From Amycolatopsis sp. NBRC 101858 (GTDB taxonomy: Bacteria > Actinomycetota > Actinomycetes > Mycobacteriales > Pseudonocardiaceae), in assembly GCF_030269325.1 (NCBI RefSeq), contig NZ_BSTD01000004.1, positions 474,558 through 538,557 of the forward strand: 64,000 bases of DNA, written 5' to 3'. Each line of letters begins with the position of its first letter. Position 1 is the first letter of the stretch. A model generated the notes under the pieces. That model had not been told where the DNA came from. It saw only the letters and a list, made by a program, of their open reading frames with translations, and searched no databases. Shown one piece after another: positions 53,425-62,344 of this stretch. Position numbers and translations under genes: made by a program.

Positions 53425-53952
53425 TCAGGGCCGGTGGCTGGTGTGGGTGAACTCCACAGTGGACAGCATCGACTCGTCCGTCCTCGAGCGCTTGCGGCCG
53501 AAGGCCAGCACCTTCATCGGCTCGACCGCGAACACCACGACGTCGTGCCCGCCCTGCCGGAACCCTTCTTCGGTCGCCTCGTAGACCCAGCTGCCGTCCC
53601 ACTTGGCCAGCCACGCCTCGGCGAGCCGTTCCAGCCGGTCGCGTCCGGTCACGCGCCGGGCGACCCCTTCGACCACCACGTCCAGGGCGTCGTCCCACGC
53701 GTTGCGGCCCGTGGTCAGCACGACGTTCGGGTTCGCGGTCAGGTTGAGGTACTTCTGCTCGGTCTCGCCGGTGCCGAAGTGCAGGGCGCCGTCGAGCCAG
53801 ATCGCGACCAGCGGGGTCACGTGCGGACGTCCGTCGGCGCGGACTGTCGTGAGCCAGCTGATCTGGGCCGCTTCCAGGGCTTTCACGGTTTCGGCCCAGC
53901 CGGTGGCCTCGGTGCCGGGGTCGCTGAACCGTTCGTCGAGCCGGGTTTCCAT
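53425..53952 (-). CDS. Pyridoxamine 5'-phosphate oxidase-like (FMN/F420-binding) protein
   Basis: 175 residues, split beta-barrel of the PNPOx/FDOR superfamily: 'ISWLTTVRADGRPHVTPLVA', 'ALHFGTGETEQKYLNLTANP', 'VVLTTGRNAWDDALDVVVEG'. The C-terminal 'FAVEPMKVLAFGRKRSRTDE' is common in actinobacterial members. The cofactor (FMN, heme or F420) cannot be decided. ATG 53952 is three bases after the HxlR stop, so the two form an operon. Convergent with fprB, two bases between the stops. Confidence 0.85.
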   Translation of the reverse strand: METRLDERFSDPGTEATGWAETVKALEAAQISWLTTVRADGRPHVTPLVAIWLDGALHFGTGETEQKYLNLTANPNVVLTTGRNAWDDALDVVVEGVARRVTGRDRLERLAEAWLAKWDGSWVYEATEEGFRQGGHDVVVFAVEPMKVLAFGRKRSRTDESMLSTVEFTHTSHRP

Positions 53953-53954
53953 GG

Positions 53955-54479
53955 TCACTCCGTTCGTCGGTCGCGGAAGGAAGCCGCGGCCTCGAGGCGC
54001 TCGGCGACCGTCGGGCCGTCCGGCGCCGTTCCGCGGCGGGTTCCGAGGTGGGTTTCGCGCAGTTCGTCCATGAAGGCCTCCCACAGCGGCGGACCGCCGG
54101 CGGTGAGCACCTCGGCGCGGGCCGCGTACTCGTCGGCGACGGGCAGGTGCCGGACACCCCACGCGCTGAGCTGCACGAGCACCGGCACCAGGTCGATCGC
54201 CCGCTCGGTGAGGCTGTAGGTGACCTTCTGCTTGTGCGACGGGTCGCCGGCCCGGGTCAGCAGCCCGTGCTCGACGAGCACGGCCAGCCGGTCGGCCAGC
54301 ACGTTCGACGAAATCCGCTCTTCGCCGCCGAGCAGCTCCCGGAAGTGCCGGGCCCCGCCGAAGACGACGTCACGCAGGACGAGCAGCGTCCACCGGTCGC
54401 CGAAGATCTCGAGCGACAGGTTGATCGGACACCTCGACCGCGCTTCCCGCACTGCTCCCACCTCGCTGTGCTTACTCAA
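53955..54479 (-). CDS. HxlR-family transcriptional regulator
   Basis: 174 residues. Winged helix 'CPINLSLEIFGDRWTLLVLR', 'ISSNVLADRLAVLVEHGLLT', wing 'HKQKVTYSLTERAIDL'. A C-terminal tail of 60 residues exceeds the minimal HxlR length. The single Cys (C17) at the start of the fold is the usual redox-sensing position. It is first in a two-gene operon with the PNPOx-like protein. Confidence 0.88.
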   Translation of the reverse strand: MSKHSEVGAVREARSRCPINLSLEIFGDRWTLLVLRDVVFGGARHFRELLGGEERISSNVLADRLAVLVEHGLLTRAGDPSHKQKVTYSLTERAIDLVPVLVQLSAWGVRHLPVADEYAARAEVLTAGGPPLWEAFMDELRETHLGTRRGTAPDGPTVAERLEAAASFRDRRTE

Positions 54480-54526
54480 AAACTGGTTGCGTTACGAGAG
54501 CAGTAGTACCCGGCGGGGACTGGTGC

Positions 54527-54544
54527 TAAACCGAGAGCGGTTTA
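54527..54544. terminator. Inverted repeat overlapping the stop of the M20 hydrolase gene
   Basis: TAAACCG-AGAG-CGGTTTA, seven-base perfect arms, includes the TAA stop of the leftward M20 gene. It could end that operon's transcript or act as operator for the downstream hxlR promoter. Confidence 0.45.
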
Positions 54545-55681
54545 TCCGGCGAGCCGGTGGAGGACGGCGGCGGCCAGCGCCGTGCGTTCCAGCATCCCCT
54601 CGACGCTGATGTGCTCGTGCCGGGCGTGCGCGCCGTCGCCGACCGCGCCGAAGCCGTCCAGGACCGGGTGGCCCAGTGCCGCCACGAAGTTGCCGTCGCT
54701 GGCGCCGCCGACCGAGCATTCCCGCAGCGTGACGCCCAGGTCCGCGGCCTCCTCGCGGGCCAGCTCGTACAGCCGCGTGATGGCTTCCGAACGTTCCATC
54801 ACCGGCCGGTTCCAGCCGCCGGTCACCTCGACCTTCGCGCGCGGGTCGTGCGCCTTCAGCGCCGCGAGGCCCGCATCGATGCGTGCAGCCTCGGCCGCGC
54901 TGGACACGCGGACGTCGATCTCGCCGGATGCCGCGCCCGCGATCACGTTCTGCCGGGTGCCGCCGGTGATCACGCCGACGTTCACCGTGGTCCCGGCGTC
55001 CGGGTCGGACAGCCCGTGCAGGGCGAGTACCGCCCGCGCCAGCTCGTCGATCGCGCTCGCGCCCTTGGTCGGGTCGAGCCCGGCGTGCGCCTCGACACCT
55101 GTCGTGTGCACCTGGAACAGGCCGACACCCTTGCGTGCGGTCTTCACCGCGCCGTCGGCGCTCGCCTCGAACACCAGGGTCGCGCGCGTTCCCGCGGCGG
55201 CCTCCTCGATCACCGGGCGGGACGCCGGGCTGCCGATCTCCTCGTCGCCGTTGAGGACCAGCCGCACGGCCGGGCGTGGCAGCCCGGCCGCGTCGAGCGC
55301 GCGCAGCGCCCACACCGCGTGCACCAGGCCGGACTTCATGTCGAAGATCCCGGGTCCGGTGGCGCGGTCACCGTCCACGGTGAACGGCCAGGCCTCGAGC
55401 GTCCCCAGCGGCCACACCGTGTCGTAGTGGCACAGGAGGAGCACCGGCTCGCCGGCGCCGGGGAAGTCGTAGACCTTGATGTCGCCGTACTGCCCGCCGT
55501 CGACGTCGCGGACGTTCTCCGGGGAACCCAAGCGTTCGCGCAGCCAGCCGTCCACCCAGGACAGTCCGCGGTCCAAAGCGGACTTGTCGTCGCTGGGCGT
55601 CTCGATGCCGACGTAGGTCGCGACGTCGGCCAGGAGGTCGTCGCGGTGCGTGCGCACCCACTCGTGCAGTTCGCGGATCAC
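54542..55681 (-). CDS. M20-family metallohydrolase (carboxypeptidase G2 / amidohydrolase-like)
   Basis: 379 residues, di-zinc hydrolase. Zinc-site segments: 'VLLLCHYDTVWPLGTL' (His), 'GPGIFDMKSGLVHAVWAL' (Asp), 'VLNGDEEIGSPASRPVI' (Glu pair), 'FEASADGAVKTARKG', 'GGASDGNFVAALGHP' and the C-terminal 'HARHEHISVEG' His. It cleaves a peptide- or amide-type bond with a free carboxylate. GTG 55681 overlaps the PanE-like stop by four bases. Last gene of a six-gene coupled operon led by an Lrp regulator. Confidence 0.9.
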   Translation of the reverse strand: MIRELHEWVRTHRDDLLADVATYVGIETPSDDKSALDRGLSWVDGWLRERLGSPENVRDVDGGQYGDIKVYDFPGAGEPVLLLCHYDTVWPLGTLEAWPFTVDGDRATGPGIFDMKSGLVHAVWALRALDAAGLPRPAVRLVLNGDEEIGSPASRPVIEEAAAGTRATLVFEASADGAVKTARKGVGLFQVHTTGVEAHAGLDPTKGASAIDELARAVLALHGLSDPDAGTTVNVGVITGGTRQNVIAGAASGEIDVRVSSAAEAARIDAGLAALKAHDPRAKVEVTGGWNRPVMERSEAITRLYELAREEAADLGVTLRECSVGGASDGNFVAALGHPVLDGFGAVGDGAHARHEHISVEGMLERTALAAAVLHRLAG

Positions 55682-56664
55682 AGCGCTCGCTCCAGTTCGG
55701 TCAGGTGGTCTTCGGACATCTCGGCGGCGCCGGTCTCGACGTCGCGCAGCCGGGCCAGCATCGCCCGCAGCAGGGGGACGTCCGCCGCGGCGAGCACGGG
55801 CGCGTAGTGGTGGTGCACCTCGACCGGGCGGTGCCGGACGGCGATGTCGCGCCAGATGCCGCTGCGGTCCTTGGGCTGGGTCCGCAGCCACGCGACCAGC
55901 CGGTCGGTGGCGGCCTCGCGCCCGGTCGCGCCGGGCAGGTAGGCCGCCGGGTCGAACTGGTCGAACGGCTCCAGGGCGCGGTCGCCGGCCGCCGCGAACA
56001 CCTCCGCGGTGAGCGCGTGCATGAGCGGCCGGTGCCGGTCGATCAGGTCGGCCATCGGGGCGTCGGCCAGCGCCGTCGTGGTGAGCATCGCGCCGAAGCC
56101 GAGCTTCGCCCACAGGTAGCCCTCGACGTTGGCGGTCGCCTTCGCCGGGCCCCACGCCTGCAGGTCCGCGACGATCTCCTCGACGCGGTCGGTGATCCGG
56201 CCGTCGGGCTCGCCGACGACCAGGGCACCCAGACCGCCGTCCCGCACGACGCCGGGCTCGACGACGTCGGCGAAGAGGTTCACGAACGCCCCGACCGTCC
56301 TTTCCGGACCGACGTGCGATGCGATCAGCTCTTCGTTGAGCCCGTTCTGCAGCGAGACGACGAAGCCGTCGGGCGCCAGCCGCGGGGCCAGCCACGGCAG
56401 CACCGCCTCGGTGGCCTGGGCCTTGACGGCCAGCAGCGCCCGGCCGAACACCGGGGGCGCCTCGTCCGGGAGGAACGCGGGCAGCTCGACGGTCTCGTCG
56501 CCGTCCGGGCGGCGCAGGGTGAGGCCGCGGTCCGCGATGGCGGCCACGTGGCCCGCGTCGGTGTCCACGATGGACACCGGGTGCCCGGCCCGCGCGAGGT
56601 GGAAGGCGAGCGTCCCGCCGATCGCGCCGCCGCCGACCACGGTGTACGAGCGCCGGTCAGACAT
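55678..56664 (-). CDS. Ketopantoate reductase-like (PanE/ApbA family) dehydrogenase
   Basis: 328 residues. N-terminal 'YTVVGGGAIGGTLAFHLARA' (NADP), 'ALLAVKAQATEAVLPWL', 'VVSLQNGLNEELIASHVG', and the catalytic-type Lys in 'EGYLWAKLGFGAML'. Within this catabolic operon it more likely reduces or oxidises a 2-oxo/2-hydroxy acid than serves pantothenate synthesis. ATG 56664 follows AAGGAG and overlaps the SDR by eight bases. Confidence 0.87.
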   Translation of the reverse strand: MSDRRSYTVVGGGAIGGTLAFHLARAGHPVSIVDTDAGHVAAIADRGLTLRRPDGDETVELPAFLPDEAPPVFGRALLAVKAQATEAVLPWLAPRLAPDGFVVSLQNGLNEELIASHVGPERTVGAFVNLFADVVEPGVVRDGGLGALVVGEPDGRITDRVEEIVADLQAWGPAKATANVEGYLWAKLGFGAMLTTTALADAPMADLIDRHRPLMHALTAEVFAAAGDRALEPFDQFDPAAYLPGATGREAATDRLVAWLRTQPKDRSGIWRDIAVRHRPVEVHHHYAPVLAAADVPLLRAMLARLRDVETGAAEMSEDHLTELERAL

Positions 56665-57424
56665 GCGCTTCCTCTCCTTGTTGCACGGGTGTCTCCCCGG
56701 CCCAGTGCAGCGGCAGCCCGGCCGCACCCGCGGTCGAACCGCCGTCGACCCGCAGGACCGCGCCGGTGATCCAGCCCGCCTCGGGCCCGGCGAGCCAGAA
56801 CACCGCGTCGGCGATCTCCCGTGGCTCGCCGCGCCGGCCGAGCGGGTTGACCGACACCGCGGCCGCGTACGCCTCGGTGACCGGGTTCGCGTCGCTGTCG
56901 ACGGTGACGAACCCCGGGCTCACGGCGTTCACGCGGATGCCGTGCGGGCCCAGCTCGACCGCGCAGGCCTTGGTCACCATCTCGAGCGCGGCCTTCGACG
57001 TCGCGTAGTGCGCGGCGCCGGGACGCGCCCGGGTGGCCGCGCCGGAGGAGATGTTGACGACCGCGCCGGGCCTGCCCGCCCGGCCGAACGCGACGGTGGT
57101 CAGGAGCGCGGCCCGGACGTTCACGTCCTGCACCCGGTCCCAGATCGCCGCGGTCATGTCGAGCAGGGGAGTGGCGGGGTAGATCCCGGCGGCGTTGACG
57201 AGGACGTCGACCGGCCCGGCTCGCTCGACGAGCCCCTCGGCGAATTCCGCCTCGGCGAGGTCCCCGGGCAGTTGCACGACCTCAGTGGACAGACCAGCCG
57301 CCACTGTGGACAGTTCCGCCGCGCGGAGGTCGGACAGGACGAGGCGGTCGCCCGCGGCGGCGAACCGGGCCGCGATCGCGGCGCCGATGCCGCCGCCGGC
57401 CCCGGTGACGAGCACGGTCCGCAC
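56657..57424 (-). CDS. SDR-family oxidoreductase
   Basis: 255 residues, classical SDR: 'VLVTGAGGGIGAAIAARFAA', 'VDVLVNAAGIYPATPLLDM', Ser in 'VVNISSGAATRARPG', Tyr/Lys in 'AAHYATSKAALEMV', 'VNAVSPGFVTVDSD'. The GTG at 57424 shares its base with the last base of the MFS stop, and the end overlaps the PanE-like gene. Oxidises or reduces an alcohol/ketone intermediate of the operon's pathway. Confidence 0.87.
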   Translation of the reverse strand: MRTVLVTGAGGGIGAAIAARFAAAGDRLVLSDLRAAELSTVAAGLSTEVVQLPGDLAEAEFAEGLVERAGPVDVLVNAAGIYPATPLLDMTAAIWDRVQDVNVRAALLTTVAFGRAGRPGAVVNISSGAATRARPGAAHYATSKAALEMVTKACAVELGPHGIRVNAVSPGFVTVDSDANPVTEAYAAAVSVNPLGRRGEPREIADAVFWLAGPEAGWITGAVLRVDGGSTAGAAGLPLHWAGETPVQQGEEAHV

Positions 57425-58710
57425 TACAGCTCCTTCCCCTTCGTCTCGGGCATGGTGAGGTAGACCGCGACGCCGATGAGCGCGGCCGCCGCGACGTAGA
57501 CCCACACGAGGTTGCCGAGGTGGTTCGCGTTCAGCCAGGTCGTGACGTACGGCGCGGTCCCGCCGAAGATCGCGACGGCGAGCGCGTACGGCAGGCCGAT
57601 GCCGGTGGTGCGGACCTCCGGCGGGAACTGCTCGGCCATGATCACCGCGCAGTTCGCCGAGTAGCCGACGATCAGGACCAGCCCGATCAGCTCGATGACG
57701 AACACGCTCCAAAAGCTGTTGCCGAGGAAGTGGAACGCGGGCCAGGCGAACACCACGAACCCGGCGGCGAACGCGGTCATCGTCGCCTTGCGCCCGATCC
57801 GGTCGGACAGCAGGCCGCCGAAGGGCAGCAGCGCGATGAACACGACCATGGCGAGGGTGTTCGCCAGCAGCGCCGTCTTGAGCGGGATGCCGGTGGCCAG
57901 CTGGGCGTAGGCGGGCATGTAGGAGACCCACACGTAGTAGATCAGCGTGCCGGCGATGGTCACGCCGGCCACGCGCAGCGCGGCTTTCGGGTGGTCCCGC
58001 AGCATCGCGACGACCGGGTTGCGCCGGGGCTTCGCGGAGATCTTGCTGAACGCTTCGGTTTCGTGCACCGACACCCGCAGCCAGAGGCCGACCAGGCCGA
58101 GCAGCCCGGCGAGGCCGAACGCGAGCCGCCAGCCCCAGCCGTGCAGATCGGCGTCCGACAGCGTCGCGTTGAGGATCGTGCCCATCAGCGCGGCCAGCAG
58201 CGAGCCGAGACCGACCGAGACCTGCTGCCACGACCCGGCGAACGCCCGGCGTCCGGGCGCGGCCGATTCGATCAGGAACGCCGACGAGGAGCCGAACTCG
58301 CCGCCCGCGGAGAAGCCCTGCACGAGCCGCGCCAGGAGCAGGATTATCGGGGCCAGTACGCCGATGCTCGCGTACGTCGGGCACAGCGCGATGACGATCG
58401 ACGCGCCGGCCATCAGCGAGATGGTGAGCGTGAGACCTTTCTTGCGGCCCTTCCGGTCGGCGTACGCGCCGAGCACGGCGCCGCCGATCGGCCGCATGAC
58501 GAACCCGACGGCGAACACGGCCAAAGTGGACAGCAGGGCCGCGGTTTCGTTGCCACCGGCGAAGAACTGACCGGCGAAGACCGGGGCGAACGTCGCGTAG
58601 ACGGCCCAGTCGACCCATTCGACGGTGTTGCCGACGGCGCCGGCGACGATCGCCTTGCGCTGCTGCGCCGTCAGCCGGTGCGAGACGACGGTGGTGTCCA
58701 CAGTGGTCAT
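57424..58710 (-). CDS. MFS metabolite:H+ symporter (MHS family)
   Basis: 428 residues, 12 membrane helices. 'IVAGAVGNTVEWVDWAVYAT' and 'DRKGRKKGLTLTISLMAGA' are the MHS-family signatures of KgtP/ShiA/ProP-like uptake systems. 'GFSAGGEFGSSSAFLIE' and 'GGLLSDRIGRKATM' are the other conserved loops. It imports an organic acid or zwitterion, presumably the substrate of the operon. Overlaps deacetylase-like and SDR neighbours. Confidence 0.9.
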   Translation of the reverse strand: MTTVDTTVVSHRLTAQQRKAIVAGAVGNTVEWVDWAVYATFAPVFAGQFFAGGNETAALLSTLAVFAVGFVMRPIGGAVLGAYADRKGRKKGLTLTISLMAGASIVIALCPTYASIGVLAPIILLLARLVQGFSAGGEFGSSSAFLIESAAPGRRAFAGSWQQVSVGLGSLLAALMGTILNATLSDADLHGWGWRLAFGLAGLLGLVGLWLRVSVHETEAFSKISAKPRRNPVVAMLRDHPKAALRVAGVTIAGTLIYYVWVSYMPAYAQLATGIPLKTALLANTLAMVVFIALLPFGGLLSDRIGRKATMTAFAAGFVVFAWPAFHFLGNSFWSVFVIELIGLVLIVGYSANCAVIMAEQFPPEVRTTGIGLPYALAVAIFGGTAPYVTTWLNANHLGNLVWVYVAAAALIGVAVYLTMPETKGKEL

Positions 58711-59594
58711 GACCGCTCCTGCAGGACGTGGTCGACGATCTGCGCGTGCGTGGCGAACCAGACGCCGTCGTGACCGGTGATGTGGTCGAGGAGCTCGGCC
58801 AGGATCGCGATCCGCGAGCGGTGGCCGATGATGTGCGGGTGCATGGTGAGCTGGAAGATGCCGCCGTCGGCGTAGGCGGCGTCGAACTCGTCGCGCCAGA
58901 TGGAAAGCACGCCGCGCGGCGGGGTGTAGGGCCGCAGCGAGGCGAAGCGGTCCATCATGAAGTACGGCGCGTCGTCGCGGATCCACTCCACCGGCAGCTC
59001 GACGACGCCGGTGGGTTCGCCGCGCTCGATCAGCTCGTAGCAGTCGTCGTCGGCCATCAGCGACGAGTCGTACTTCAGGCCCAGCTCGCGCGTGATGGCG
59101 AGGGTGTGCGCGGAGAAGTCCCAGGACGGCGTCCGGATGCCGACCGGCCGGGTGCCGGCGAGGCGTTCGAGGACGTCGGCGGCGCGGAAGGCCAGGTCGC
59201 GCTCTTCGGTCTCGGTGAGCGCGGTGTTGCGTTCGTGGATCCAGCCGTGCAGCGCCACCTCGTGTCCGGCGTCCACATAGGACTTGACTTCGCCGTCGTG
59301 CAGCAGCGCCGACACGGCGGGCATGAAGAAGGACGCGGGCGCGCTGTGCTGTCGCAGGAGTTTCAGGATGCGCGGCACGCCGACGCGGGCGCCGTATTCG
59401 CCTTGCGCCATCTTGCCGGGCAGGACGTCGCCGTCGCGCAGGGCGGGCGTCTCGTGGTCGGAGTCGAAGGACAGCGCGACGGCGACCTTCGCGCCACCGG
59501 GCCACGATGCCGGGCGCAGCGCGCGTCCGGCGCGGACGTGCTCGACGTGCCCGCGCCACGTCTGTTCGTCCCACTGCCACGGTTGTTCCGTCAT
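58707..59594 (-). CDS. NodB-fold (polysaccharide deacetylase family) hydrolase, possible cyclic imidase/allantoinase-like
   Basis: 295 residues, no signal peptide, so cytoplasmic. The metal site reads 'VALSFDSDHETPALRDGD' with later 'GHEVALHGWIHERN' and 'RTPSWDFSAHTLAITRELGL'. 'WPGGAKVAVALSFD' at the N-terminus resembles PuuE-type allantoinases and cyclic imide hydrolases more than secreted chitin or peptidoglycan deacetylases. A ring-opening amidase feeding the M20 hydrolase is a coherent but unproven reading. The ATG overlaps the Lrp-type stop. Confidence 0.85.
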   Translation of the reverse strand: MTEQPWQWDEQTWRGHVEHVRAGRALRPASWPGGAKVAVALSFDSDHETPALRDGDVLPGKMAQGEYGARVGVPRILKLLRQHSAPASFFMPAVSALLHDGEVKSYVDAGHEVALHGWIHERNTALTETEERDLAFRAADVLERLAGTRPVGIRTPSWDFSAHTLAITRELGLKYDSSLMADDDCYELIERGEPTGVVELPVEWIRDDAPYFMMDRFASLRPYTPPRGVLSIWRDEFDAAYADGGIFQLTMHPHIIGHRSRIAILAELLDHITGHDGVWFATHAQIVDHVLQERS

Positions 59595-60607
59595 GCGTCC
59601 TCCAAGCTGGCCGCGGGCGTCGGGGCCCACGCGCGCTTGAGCGTCGAAACCTGCAGGGTCACGTCGGCCTCCCGGAGCCCGGGCAGCGCGCCGACGACGT
59701 CGGTGGTGTGGCGGTAGAGCTCCCCGTAGTGGCGCAGCACGATCTGGCCGACGAGGTTGAAGCGGCCGGTGGTGGCGCTCAGGTACTTCGTGCCGGGGTG
59801 GGCGGCGAGCTGCTGCCCGGCCCGGTCGAGCTCGCCGGGGACGACCGAGAGCCAGAGCATGAACTCGAGCGCGTAGCCGAACATGGCGGGTTCGGCGAGC
59901 GTCCGGAACCGCAGGCAGCCCCGGCGCACCAGCGAATCGACGCGGCGGGCCACCGTGGACTCGCTGGTACCGACCTGTTTGGACACTTCTTTGAACGGCA
60001 GCCGGCCGTCTTCGCCGAGCGCGGCGCAGATCGCGAGGTCGAGCTCGTCGAGCTGCTCGGGCGGGCGTTCCCAGTGCTGCTCCTCGAACGGCCGCACGTC
60101 GCCGCCGCGCAGCGCTTTCGCCGCCTCGGGGGTGAGCTCGCCGGAGTCCCAGTCGTGGTTGGAGGTGAAGGTCCGCATGACGGCGAACGTCTCGGCGTCC
60201 CGGATGGCCTCGGCGGCGGGGAAGCCGTCTTCCTGCAGGCTCGCGATGTCGGCGTAGGACGGGAGCACGAACTCGGCGGAGCAGTCGGCGCTCCCGGCGA
60301 GCACGGTGGCGTACCGGACATCCGGCCGGGCGGCGAGCGCTTCGGCAACGGCGGCGGCAGCGCCGGGTCGGCACTTCAGCCGGGCGATGACCGGGACGCC
60401 GAGCCCGCACCGGAGCACGTCGACGACCCCGATGACCCGCAGGCGGCGGCTCTCGGTGAGCTTTTCGGCCCGCCGGAGGACGGTGGACTCACTGGCCCCG
60501 ACGTGCCGGGCGATGGCACCCCAGGACGCCCGGCCGTTGAGCTGGAGGGCCGCGACGATGCGGCGGTCCAGTTCGGTCGCTTTGCCTTCGTTCTGCACAA
60601 GGGGCAT
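59591..60607 (-). CDS. Lrp/AsnC-type regulator with two tandem Lrp modules
   Basis: 338 residues, about twice the normal Lrp length. Two HTHs are present: 'LDRRIVAALQLNGRASWGAI' with 'SESTVLRRAEKLTESRRLRV', and 'LDLAICAALGEDGRLPFKEV' with 'SESTVARRVDSLVRRGCLRF'. Each is followed by an Asn/Lrp ligand domain ('VPVIARLKCRPGAAAAVAEA', 'TTGRFNLVGQIVLRHYGELY'). Unusually it is the first gene of the operon it presumably controls, overlapping the next gene by four bases. Confidence 0.9.
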   Translation of the reverse strand: MPLVQNEGKATELDRRIVAALQLNGRASWGAIARHVGASESTVLRRAEKLTESRRLRVIGVVDVLRCGLGVPVIARLKCRPGAAAAVAEALAARPDVRYATVLAGSADCSAEFVLPSYADIASLQEDGFPAAEAIRDAETFAVMRTFTSNHDWDSGELTPEAAKALRGGDVRPFEEQHWERPPEQLDELDLAICAALGEDGRLPFKEVSKQVGTSESTVARRVDSLVRRGCLRFRTLAEPAMFGYALEFMLWLSVVPGELDRAGQQLAAHPGTKYLSATTGRFNLVGQIVLRHYGELYRHTTDVVGALPGLREADVTLQVSTLKRAWAPTPAASLEDA

Positions 60608-60680
60608 CCTGCGTGCAGGAAAACGTCAAGTCAAGGGGTGGCGGTGCTGGAAAGATGCACCCGTGCCCTGGTTCGGTGGG

Positions 60681-61622
60681 TCACTCCGTCGGGAGTACCG
60701 GCGTGGCCGCCGCGAAGGCGTCGGCCGCCGCCAGGTCGAATTCGCCGTGGTCGCTGCCCAGTCCCTGGGCCACCAACCCGGCCGCCGCGCACCCGAGCAC
60801 GGCCGCTTCCCGCAGTGAGCGGCCGAGACCGACGCCTCGCAGGAAGCCCGCCGAGAACGCGTCGCCGCAGCCCGTCGTGTCGACCACCGGGACCGCGAAC
60901 GCCGGGACCGCGATGGTCTCCTCGGCTGTCACCACCAGTGCTCCGCGCGCACCGCGCGTGACCGCCACGCACCCGACGCCCTGATCGAGCAGCGTCCGGG
61001 CGCCGTCCTCCAGTGCCGCCGCGCCGGTCAAGCCCAGCACCTGCTCCTCGTTCGGCAGCAGGTAGTCCAAAGAGGACAACGCCGGCGCGATCCAGGCCAG
61101 CACCCCGGGGTCGCCCGGCGCCAGCAGGTCGGCCGACGTCACCACACCCGCGGCCCGCACCGGCGCCAGAATCGACGCGGCCGCCGCGCCGCCCATCAGC
61201 TCCGGCCCGCCCAGGTGCAGGTGAGTCGCGCGGGTCAGCGCCGCCAGGGGAGCCTCCGACGGCTCGTAACCCAGGTTGGCCCCCGGCACGTGGAACGCGG
61301 GCCGGCTGCCGTCGGGGCGGATCGGGAGCACCGATGCCGACGTCTGCACGCCCGCGCGGCGCAGCACCAGCGACGTGTCGATGCCGTACTGGGCGAGCAT
61401 CGACAGGAGCAGGTCGCCGATGGGGTCGTCGCCGACCGCGCCGGCCGACCGGACCCAGGCGCCGAGCTTCGCGAGCGTCACCGCCGTGCCCGCGGCCGTC
61501 CCCGCCGGGCCGAACCGGATCTGCTCGACCAGCGCCGCGCCCTGGCCCTCCGGGATGGCCTCGACCGGCCGGACCTGCACGTCGAACACGTGCGCGCCCA
61601 GCGTCACGACGGTCTGCGTCAT
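60681..61622 (-). CDS. PfkB-family carbohydrate kinase
   Basis: 313 residues, ribokinase fold. N-terminal 'RFGPAGTAAGTAVTLAKLGA', 'GAVGDDPIGDLLLSML', and the C-terminal signature 'VVDTTGCGDAFSAGFLRGVG' with the catalytic Asp. Phosphorylates a sugar or sugar-acid. The ATG shares one base with the aldolase stop (TGATG), implying the two act in one pathway: phosphorylation then aldol cleavage. Confidence 0.9.
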   Translation of the reverse strand: MTQTVVTLGAHVFDVQVRPVEAIPEGQGAALVEQIRFGPAGTAAGTAVTLAKLGAWVRSAGAVGDDPIGDLLLSMLAQYGIDTSLVLRRAGVQTSASVLPIRPDGSRPAFHVPGANLGYEPSEAPLAALTRATHLHLGGPELMGGAAAASILAPVRAAGVVTSADLLAPGDPGVLAWIAPALSSLDYLLPNEEQVLGLTGAAALEDGARTLLDQGVGCVAVTRGARGALVVTAEETIAVPAFAVPVVDTTGCGDAFSAGFLRGVGLGRSLREAAVLGCAAAGLVAQGLGSDHGEFDLAAADAFAAATPVLPTE

Positions 61623-62290
61623 CAGTCCTCGATCCGCCGGGGCCGGCCGTACCCACTTCGCACGGCCGCGGTCACGACCGCTTCCTGCTGCAGGTCGTCC
61701 AGCGCCCGGGGTGCGCCGAGCGCGGCGGCCCGGACGTACAGCCCGCACGCCCACTCCAGCAGCAGCGCGTTGTCCATCGCCGCCTCGAGCGTCGGGCCGT
61801 GGGCGATCGCGCCGTGGTTGGCCAGCAGCGCCGCCGTCTTGCCGTCGAGCGCCGCGAGGGTGCCGGCGGCCAGCTCCGCGGAGCCGAACACGGCGAACGG
61901 CGCCACCCGCACCGCGCCGCCCAGCGCGAGCTGCTGGTAGTGGACGCAGGGGAGCTCGTCGAGCACCAGTGACACCGCGGTGGCCTGCGGCGAGTGCGTG
62001 TGCACCACCGCGCCGGCGTCGTAGCGCCGGTAGATCCCCAGGTGCAGCTCCAGTTCCGAGGTCGGCGTCAGCTCCCCGGCGACGATCGTCCCGTCGAGGT
62101 CGACGACGGTCACGTCGTCGGGCGTGGCCGCGCCCAGCACGATCCCGGTCGCGGTCACCGCCACGTGGTCGCCGGCCCGGACGCTCACGTTGCCCGCGGT
62201 GCCGATCAGCAGGCCCTCGCCGGCGAGGCCGTTGCTCGCGCGGGCGACCGCCCGGCGCGCGTCGTCGAGTACGGAACTTCCCACTGCCAT
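61622..62290 (-). CDS. Class II aldolase/adducin-family protein (FucA/AraD-like)
   Basis: 222 residues. Zinc-ligand histidines in 'GAVVHTHSPQATAVS' and 'ALLANHGAIAHG', substrate loop 'GTAGNVSVRAGDHVAVTATG' and the Glu in 'SELELHLGIYRR'. Family members are L-fuculose-phosphate aldolases, ribulose-phosphate epimerases and relatives. It is the first gene of a pair with a PfkB kinase and divergent from a TetR gene, the likely local regulator. Confidence 0.9.
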   Translation of the reverse strand: MAVGSSVLDDARRAVARASNGLAGEGLLIGTAGNVSVRAGDHVAVTATGIVLGAATPDDVTVVDLDGTIVAGELTPTSELELHLGIYRRYDAGAVVHTHSPQATAVSLVLDELPCVHYQQLALGGAVRVAPFAVFGSAELAAGTLAALDGKTAALLANHGAIAHGPTLEAAMDNALLLEWACGLYVRAAALGAPRALDDLQQEAVVTAAVRSGYGRPRRIED

Positions 62291-62344
62291 GGGCCCGAGG
62301 CTAGAATAAATGCGAAACAAAGTCACGTTCAGGTTTGGAGCGGC

